Of a stretch of 52,522 bases of DNA, positions 45,398 to 52,522 are shown piece by piece. The notes beneath the pieces were generated by a model. The model did no database searches. It was not told the origin of the DNA and was given only the letters and a program-made list of their open reading frames with translations. The DNA is from Parcubacteria group bacterium (GTDB lineage: Bacteria; Patescibacteriota; Minisyncoccia; Phycocordibacterales; JABMOB01). The position numbers and the translations under genes were made by a program. Positions within the stretch are counted from its first letter, which is position 1; every line of letters begins with the position of its first letter. The stretch lies in contig JABMOB010000005.1 in NCBI GenBank assembly GCA_013204345.1, positions 1-52,522 on the forward strand, read 5' to 3'.

Positions 45398-46648
45398 TTA
45401 GTAATTTCTTAGCCTATTTATCTTATCGTGTTGGCGGATTTTTTCGTGCGCTTTTGCTTCAATCTGACGAATACGCTCACGAGTAACTCCGAATTCTTTA
45501 CCGACCTCTTCAAGAGTGTGTGTGATACCGTCTACGAGCCCATGTCTCATTTCAAGAATTTTTCGTTCCTTTGGAGGAAGATCGCCCAAAATCTCTTTGA
45601 CTTGATCGGAAATAATTCTTCGAGAAGAATCTTGATCTGGAGAAAGAATCTTATCGTCAGCAATAAAATCACCGAGAGTTGATTTTCCGTCATCGCCATC
45701 GTCGCCAACTGGGCTTTCCAGAGAAACTGTATTTTGATCTATTTTTTCAATATTATAAACTTTGTCTATATCCAAATTCATTTCCAAAGCAACTTCTTCT
45801 GGTAATGGATCTCTGCCCAAATCTTGAGAGAGTTTTCGTACAACTTGTTTGTATTTAGCAATAGTCTCCACCATATGTACTGGCACGCGGATGGTTCTAG
45901 ATTGGTCAGCGAGAGCACGGGTAATGGCCTGACGAATCCACCAAGTGGCATAAGTAGAAAACTTATATCCTTTAGTCCAGTCAAATTTGTCTACAGCCTT
46001 GAAAAGACCGAGGTTGCCTTCTTGGATAAGATCCAACAGTGTAAGATCCGGACTTCGTCCAACATATTTCTTAGCGATAGAAACCACAAGGCGAAGGTTC
46101 GAACGAGCCAAAAGATTTTTTGCTTCCTCATCTCCTGCTTGAATTCTTTTTGCCAAATCCTTTTCTTGACTACCAGAAATAAGAGGATACTGACCGATTT
46201 CCTTTAGATACATCTGAATAGAATCGTATGAAGAACCTTCTCGTGAATATGTGTATTTTTTACCAGTAACTTCCTCCACAGGAGCCTCCAAAAGACCACC
46301 TCCCTCGAGAAGATCGATTCCTGCTACATTTAGCTTTTCATATAGATTATCAAGAAATTCAATGTCCTGCTCCACAGTAGGAAACTCTTTCAAAATCTCG
46401 TCATAAGTAACAAAACCACGTTCACGCCCTTTAGCTAAAATCCTCAAAACTGCATGTTCTGTTTTTTCTGATTTTTTAGTAGGCTTACGAGATCTTTCTG
46501 AATGAAAAGCTGTTACTTTTTTGTTTTTCTTGGCTTTTTTGACCTTTTTTACTTTTTGCTTAAGTTTTTTGCGTGTCTTTACTTTGGTTTTTTTCACTAC
46601 TTTTTTCACTTTTTTAGCCTTTTTTATATTTTTTTTGGTTTTTTTCAT
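45398..46648 (-). CDS. rpoD: RNA polymerase primary sigma factor (with Lys-rich N-terminal extension)
   Basis: [77 protein letters not shown]. Confidence 0.97.
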   Translation of the reverse strand: MKKTKKNIKKAKKVKKVVKKTKVKTRKKLKQKVKKVKKAKKNKKVTAFHSERSRKPTKKSEKTEHAVLRILAKGRERGFVTYDEILKEFPTVEQDIEFLDNLYEKLNVAGIDLLEGGGLLEAPVEEVTGKKYTYSREGSSYDSIQMYLKEIGQYPLISGSQEKDLAKRIQAGDEEAKNLLARSNLRLVVSIAKKYVGRSPDLTLLDLIQEGNLGLFKAVDKFDWTKGYKFSTYATWWIRQAITRALADQSRTIRVPVHMVETIAKYKQVVRKLSQDLGRDPLPEEVALEMNLDIDKVYNIEKIDQNTVSLESPVGDDGDDGKSTLGDFIADDKILSPDQDSSRRIISDQVKEILGDLPPKERKILEMRHGLVDGITHTLEEVGKEFGVTRERIRQIEAKAHEKIRQHDKINRLRNY

Positions 46649-46657
46649 ATTATTTTT

Positions 46658-48409
46658 TTATTTTAAATCACTAATTTTAGGATTTTTCAAATAGCTTATT
46701 CTCTTTGATATTTTGTCACATTCTTCCAAAATCTCTACTGCTCGATTTTTATCTTTTGTTTTTTCAGCTTTATTCAACTCTACCATAAATTCCGCCAACT
46801 TTTCTTTTAGATAATCTTCCTCAAAATTTGAAAATAATTCTTTTATATCGCTTTGCAATCTGTCACTTTTGTCATAATATGTTTCGGCTTCGAAAATAAG
46901 AGTGCTTTTGTCGGATGATAACTGTTCGTATATTTTATTAAATCTTTCTTCTCCGACAATATCTGATAACTTTTTCTTTAATTCCTCCACACTAACCAAA
47001 GGTTTTTCTAAATTTTCTTGCCAATAAATAAGACTTATAATTTTCCTCCCCACAAAATCTTTTCTAGAAATATAAGTGCTATCAGATTTTTTATCTTCTT
47101 TTTCTTTACTAGAACCATCACCCGAAGCGACAGAAGGCATTGGTGTTTTTTTAAGATCTTCCCAGATAACATTTTCTTTAATACCTGTTTTTTCTGAAAT
47201 CGTAGTTACAAAATGACCTTTCTCAATATTACTCTGGAGCATCGCGACGTAAGGAAGCACTTTCTGACCAATTTCTTTCCCCAACTTTCTCTGATCCAAT
47301 TTTTGTGCAAGAAGTGAATTATGGTAAAAATCAATAATATGTGAGGAGTTTTTGAGCGCATGTTTCCAAAGAGTTATGTCTTTCAAAATAAGCTCTGCCG
47401 GGTCGCTTCCTTTTGGCAACTCTGCCACTTTTACTTCCATACCAAGAGAAAGAGCAAGTTGTGCACTTTTATTTGAAGCATTAAAACCGGCGCTATCAGA
47501 ATCGAAAGCAATTACAACCCTGTTGGATAAACGTTTTATTTTCTCTAAATGTTTAGCCGTAAGCGCGGTACCAGAAGAAGCTACGGCATTAGTAAACCCA
47601 GCTTGGTGACACATAATTAGATCCATCTGACCCTCAACTAAGATGGCATAATCTTTTTTTCTAATCTCCATTTTAGCTTTATCCAATCCGTACAATATTT
47701 CTGATTTATTAAAAAGAACAGTTTCAGGACTATTGAGATATTTTGCTGATTTACCATCATCTACCAAAATTCTTCCAGAAAAGGCTATTACCCTTCCAGA
47801 GGTGTCAGAAATTGGAAAGACAAACCTACCTCTAAAAGTATCATAAGGTTCTCTCCCAGAAACATCACTGTCACCTTTTTTCACTAAACCCGCCTTCTCC
47901 ATTTCTGACGCACTAAATCCTTTAGACAAAAGAAAACTATAAAGAGCTCGCCACTCCAAAGGAGCATATCCAAGTGACCAATTTTTTACTGTTTCTGCGG
48001 TTACTCCACGTTTACTTATATATTCCTGAGCAGGTAAAAAATCCCCTAAATTCTTCTTAAAAAAGAAGGTTGCATTTTCTATCACAGCAAAAAGCCGGTC
48101 TTTTTCATTTCTCTCTTCTCTGTCTTCATAGACAAGCGGGACACCTGCACGAAACGCAAGTGTTTTAAGAGCTCCTTTAAAATCAGCCCCCTCAAACTCT
48201 TGCACAAAGGTAAAAATATCCCCCTTCGCCTGACAACCAAAACAATAATAAGACCCTCTGTCTGGAGACACGAAGAAAGACGGTGTCTTTTCATTATGAA
48301 AAGGACATTTTGCCTTGAAATTAAGTCCCGCAGGCTCAAGTTTTATATAAGAGCCAACAACTTCGGCTATACCCAACTTGTTTTTTATTTTATCTACAGG
48401 AGATGACAT
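46658..48409 (-). CDS. dnaG: DNA primase
   Basis: CPFHNEKTPSFFVSPDRGSYYCFGCQAKGDIFTF; ILVEGQMDLIMCHQAG; VIAFDSDSAG. Confidence 0.97.
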   Translation of the reverse strand: MSSPVDKIKNKLGIAEVVGSYIKLEPAGLNFKAKCPFHNEKTPSFFVSPDRGSYYCFGCQAKGDIFTFVQEFEGADFKGALKTLAFRAGVPLVYEDREERNEKDRLFAVIENATFFFKKNLGDFLPAQEYISKRGVTAETVKNWSLGYAPLEWRALYSFLLSKGFSASEMEKAGLVKKGDSDVSGREPYDTFRGRFVFPISDTSGRVIAFSGRILVDDGKSAKYLNSPETVLFNKSEILYGLDKAKMEIRKKDYAILVEGQMDLIMCHQAGFTNAVASSGTALTAKHLEKIKRLSNRVVIAFDSDSAGFNASNKSAQLALSLGMEVKVAELPKGSDPAELILKDITLWKHALKNSSHIIDFYHNSLLAQKLDQRKLGKEIGQKVLPYVAMLQSNIEKGHFVTTISEKTGIKENVIWEDLKKTPMPSVASGDGSSKEKEDKKSDSTYISRKDFVGRKIISLIYWQENLEKPLVSVEELKKKLSDIVGEERFNKIYEQLSSDKSTLIFEAETYYDKSDRLQSDIKELFSNFEEDYLKEKLAEFMVELNKAEKTKDKNRAVEILEECDKISKRISYLKNPKISDLK

Positions 48410-48466
48410 AAAGAAAAGTTAATTTTCACAAAAACATGAATCCCCACAAAAAAGAACTGAGGTGGT

Positions 48467-51400
48467 TTAGACTGACTGGTCTGACTGATTTCGGATATTT
48501 TCAATCATTTTTGCTTTGGAACTACCTGGGAATCCTGTTCCAGCTGGAATAAGTCTACCCACAATAACATTTTCCTTGAGACCGATAAGTTGATCTTGTG
48601 TTCCTCGAACTGCGGCGTTTATAAGAACACGTGTAGTGTGTTGGAATGAAGCTGCTGACAAGAAACTTTTTCGAGATAAAGATACTTCTGTAATCCCCAT
48701 AGCCACAGAGTCTGTCTTTGCTTCCTCTAAATTTTCATCTTTTGCTATTTTATTTTCAGTTGCAAGAGTTGAAGTTTCTACAACTTCACCAACTGAAAAT
48801 GATGTACCTCCCTCACTTTTTATTATACGTCGAGCAAACATTTGTTTAACAATTATTTCTATATGCTTACGAGAAACAGTCTCTCCTTGAAGTTCATAGA
48901 GTTTGCTGATTTCACGAATAATATAATCTTCAGTTTTTTCTTTCCCTGCATACTCAAATAATTCGTCAATATCAGCTGACCCATCGGTAATAATATCGCC
49001 TTTTTTAACTTTATCACCAACCTTAACAAGAAGCATTCTGTTTGGATTTATCTCGTAGTCTGCTTCGCTTTTTGTCTTAGATTTTGGTTTGTGAGAAATG
49101 TCAGGCAGAACAACTAGAATTTTTTGCCCATCAACAACTTTGATTTCTGAAACCATTCCATCTACACGACTTACAATTGCAGGATTTTTAGGTTTTCTTT
49201 TCTCAAAAACTTCTTCAACACGTGGCAAACCTTGCGTGATGTCCCCACCCACCGATGCAGTACCTCCAGCATGGAAAGTTCTCATAGTTAGCTGTGTACC
49301 AGGTTCTCCGATAGCTTGGGCGGCGACAGTTCCTACAGCTTCACCGAGTTCAATAATTTTATTTTTACCCAAATCATTTCCGTAACATTTTACACAAATA
49401 CCATAAATAGCTTTACATACCAATGGAGATCGTACAGCAACCTCAGTAATACCCTCTTCATCTATAACAAGAGAATTCTCTTTGGAAAGAAATTCACCTT
49501 TCTCAAATAAAACCTTACCTTTTGCATTTACAACATCTTCTGCTAAAAAGCGTCCTTTAATATTTTTTGAGATTGGCATTTCAATACCGGAAGCATTTTC
49601 TTTGGTAAGACGAATACCTTCTTTTGTTCCACAATCTTCTTCAGTAATAATCGCATCTTGAGCAACATCAAAAAGACGTCTGGTTAGATAACCTGCTTTA
49701 GCTGTGTTCAAAGCTGTGTCGGTCAGACCTTTTCTTGAACCGTGAGTGGTAATGAAATATTCAAGCGGAGTAAGACCTTCTTTGCTACAAGAAAGAATCG
49801 GAAACTCAATTGTCTCACCAGCGGTGTTTGTAATAAGACCTTTCATTCCAGCCATCTGAGTTATCTGGCTAAAAGAACCTCTGGCTCCAGAGTAAACCAA
49901 ATCGTGAACAGAACCGTTTTTATCTAGGGTGTCGGGAATAAGTTTTTCTACCTCACTTTTAGCACCGTGCCATAATTCAACATTTTTTCGTAATTTTTCT
50001 TCCTGAGAAATAAGACCATCATTATACTGAGTCAGCATTTCTTCTGATTTTGCCTTTGCTTTATTGATAACAAGGTATTTATCTTTAGGAATCTGAATAT
50101 CATCGATACCCCAAGTAGTTCCGGAATATGTTGCATATTTGAATCCGAAAGCTTTTATCTTATCCATAATCTGTGGGACATTCTCAATTCCATATTTTTC
50201 GATAAGATCATCAATGAGAGCACCCATTTTCTTCCTACCTATTTCATGATTTATGAAAGGATAGTCTGAAGGCAAAACACTGTTAAACAAAAGTTTACCA
50301 ACAGTTGTTTCAAAAATTTTTCCCTCAAATTGATTGTATTTATTAGTCTCTGTAGGAAGTACATTTATCTTGGCTCTAAAACTCACCTCGTCAAAATTGT
50401 GCGCAGTGATAGCCGCGTTCGGACTAGAAAAATACTTACCTTCCCCCTTTTCTCCAGAAACAGATTTTGTCATCCAATAACAACCCAGAACAATGTCCAG
50501 AAGTTTACCCAAGAAACTTGGGTCTCCGTTACCTGGTTTTAGAAGGTTTTTGTCCGATGCCATAATTTCTTTGGCCTCAAGTTGTGCTTCATCTGACAAT
50601 GGAACGTGAACTGCCATTTGATCTCCGTCAAAGTCTGCGTTGAAAGCAACACAAACAAGAGGATGCACCTGAACAGCATTACCCTCGATTAGAACTGGCT
50701 TGAAAGCCTGAATACCAAGTCTATGAAGAGTCGGCGCTCGGTTCAAAAGTACGTATTTATCAGCAATCACTTCTTCAAGTATTGCCCACGCTTCCGGAAT
50801 ACCATCATCAATCAATCTGCTTGCTCCTCTGATATTATATGCAAGTTCTTTCTTTAGAAGACCTGAAATCACAAAAGGTTTAAACAACTCAAGTGCCATA
50901 TGTTTTGGAAGTCCGCATTGATTTAGGTGAAGTTCTGGACCAACGACAATAACCGAACGTCCAGAATAGTCCACACGCTTTCCAAGAAGGTTCTGCCTAA
51001 AAAGACCTCTTTTACCTTTGAGGTTATCGGAAAGAGATTTGAGAGGTCTTCGTTGTGACTGATTTACAGCCGAAGAAGGAGTGTTTCCATGTCGAATTGT
51101 GTTATCAATAAGAGAGTCAACCGCTTCCTGAAGAATTCTTTTTTCGTTTCGTAAAATAACATCGGGCGCATTAATTTCCTTGAGTTTTTTCAATCGATTG
51201 TTTCGGTTGATAACTCGTCTATATAGATCGTTAACATCAGAAGTGGCATAACGTCCACCATCAAGAGGAACCATCGGTCTAATAGCTGGTGGAATAATTG
51301 GAATACGTGTCAAAAACATCCACTCCGGACGAATTTCTGCTTTTATCATTGAACGGACGAGAGAAAGTCGTTTGTTTATTTTGTCAGAATCAAGAGAACT

Positions 51401-52135
51401 TGCTTTCTCCAAATCTTTTACGAGACCGTCTTCAAGTTTCTTTAGATCAATATTTTTGAAAATTTTATATATTGCTTCAGCACCAATACCAGCCTCAAAA
51501 AGAGTACCGTATTTTACCGAGAAATTGTGATAGGAAATCTCATCTAAAACCTTTCCTTCCTGAATACTTTCAATATCTTTTTTAGCATTAACCAAAAGCT
51601 CTTTAATGGCTTCTTTGGTTTTATCATCAGAAACAGATTTTATTTTCGTCTTGAATTCAGAGTCAAGATCTTTCAATACACGAGTTCTTTCCTCTTCTGA
51701 AACAGAAGTGATAATATAACCAGCGAAATAAATAACTTTTTCAATCTCTCCAGTAGGAATACCTATAATGAGACTAATACGAGAGGGCATACTTCTAAGA
51801 AACCAGATATGAGAAACGGGGGTGGCAAGTTCAATGTGACCCATTCTTTCTCGTCTAACGATTGATCTTGTTATTTCAACTCCACATTTTTCACAAACAA
51901 TACCTTTATAACGAATGCCTCGGTATTTTGTACAATAACACTCATAATCTTTATCGGGACCAAAAATCTTTTCGTCAAAAAGACCGCTTCGCTCACTTCT
52001 CTGTGTTCGATAGTTTATCGTTTCAGGTTTAGTAACTTCTCCAAAAGACCACTCCTTGATTCTGTCTGGAGATGCAATTTTTATCTCTATACTATCGAAG
52101 TCCTGTGTGTCTATTTGTTTTCTATTTGTGTTCAT
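48467..52135 (-). CDS. rpoC: RNA polymerase subunit beta'
   Basis: [53 protein letters not shown]. Confidence 0.98.
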   Translation of the reverse strand: MNTNRKQIDTQDFDSIEIKIASPDRIKEWSFGEVTKPETINYRTQRSERSGLFDEKIFGPDKDYECYCTKYRGIRYKGIVCEKCGVEITRSIVRRERMGHIELATPVSHIWFLRSMPSRISLIIGIPTGEIEKVIYFAGYIITSVSEEERTRVLKDLDSEFKTKIKSVSDDKTKEAIKELLVNAKKDIESIQEGKVLDEISYHNFSVKYGTLFEAGIGAEAIYKIFKNIDLKKLEDGLVKDLEKASSLDSDKINKRLSLVRSMIKAEIRPEWMFLTRIPIIPPAIRPMVPLDGGRYATSDVNDLYRRVINRNNRLKKLKEINAPDVILRNEKRILQEAVDSLIDNTIRHGNTPSSAVNQSQRRPLKSLSDNLKGKRGLFRQNLLGKRVDYSGRSVIVVGPELHLNQCGLPKHMALELFKPFVISGLLKKELAYNIRGASRLIDDGIPEAWAILEEVIADKYVLLNRAPTLHRLGIQAFKPVLIEGNAVQVHPLVCVAFNADFDGDQMAVHVPLSDEAQLEAKEIMASDKNLLKPGNGDPSFLGKLLDIVLGCYWMTKSVSGEKGEGKYFSSPNAAITAHNFDEVSFRAKINVLPTETNKYNQFEGKIFETTVGKLLFNSVLPSDYPFINHEIGRKKMGALIDDLIEKYGIENVPQIMDKIKAFGFKYATYSGTTWGIDDIQIPKDKYLVINKAKAKSEEMLTQYNDGLISQEEKLRKNVELWHGAKSEVEKLIPDTLDKNGSVHDLVYSGARGSFSQITQMAGMKGLITNTAGETIEFPILSCSKEGLTPLEYFITTHGSRKGLTDTALNTAKAGYLTRRLFDVAQDAIITEEDCGTKEGIRLTKENASGIEMPISKNIKGRFLAEDVVNAKGKVLFEKGEFLSKENSLVIDEEGITEVAVRSPLVCKAIYGICVKCYGNDLGKNKIIELGEAVGTVAAQAIGEPGTQLTMRTFHAGGTASVGGDITQGLPRVEEVFEKRKPKNPAIVSRVDGMVSEIKVVDGQKILVVLPDISHKPKSKTKSEADYEINPNRMLLVKVGDKVKKGDIITDGSADIDELFEYAGKEKTEDYIIREISKLYELQGETVSRKHIEIIVKQMFARRIIKSEGGTSFSVGEVVETSTLATENKIAKDENLEEAKTDSVAMGITEVSLSRKSFLSAASFQHTTRVLINAAVRGTQDQLIGLKENVIVGRLIPAGTGFPGSSKAKMIENIRNQSDQSV

Positions 52136-52156
52136 AGGATTTGATTGATTGAGCGA

Positions 52157-52522
<366 letters not shown>

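Overview
52.5 kb bacterial chromosomal window. The small, streamlined, A+T-rich gene set with short intergenic gaps suggests a Candidate Phyla Radiation (Patescibacteria / Paceibacteria-like) genome; this taxonomic call is inference only. Left third (1-14.5 kb): an accessory/defence island with a large serine recombinase (running off the left edge), an HTH protein, a non-coding tract of tandem imperfect hairpins, an IetAS-type AAA+ ATPase/subtilase pair, a GIY-YIG nuclease, a type I R-M system (HsdR with an in-frame stop near its C-terminus, HsdS with a 12-bp tandem repeat, HsdM) and an AbiE-like toxin-antitoxin pair. 14.5-19.3 kb: a methionine-sulfoxide/thiol redox cluster (MsrA-DM13 fusion, MsrB, glutaredoxin, CcdA-MsrA-MsrB fusion, thioredoxin with a Met-rich linker). 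19.3-32 kb: a mixed region with small orphan genes having their own promoters and terminators, two copies of a ~170-nt structured repeat with conserved ends and a variable hairpin centre, a ClpP-like gene interrupted by in-frame TGA, a SAM-I riboswitch upstream of metK, and a candidate stand-alone structured RNA. 32-52.5 kb: mostly housekeeping genes (eno, typA, gmd, truB, hisS, UvrD/AddAB-like helicase-nuclease, rpoD, dnaG, rpoC, rpoB end). The best candidates for something undescribed are the structured repeat, the tandem-hairpin tract beside the recombinase module, the candidate ncRNA at 28.93-29.13 kb, and the redox cluster with a Met-rich thioredoxin. No searches or folding programs were run; alignments and foldings are by eye.
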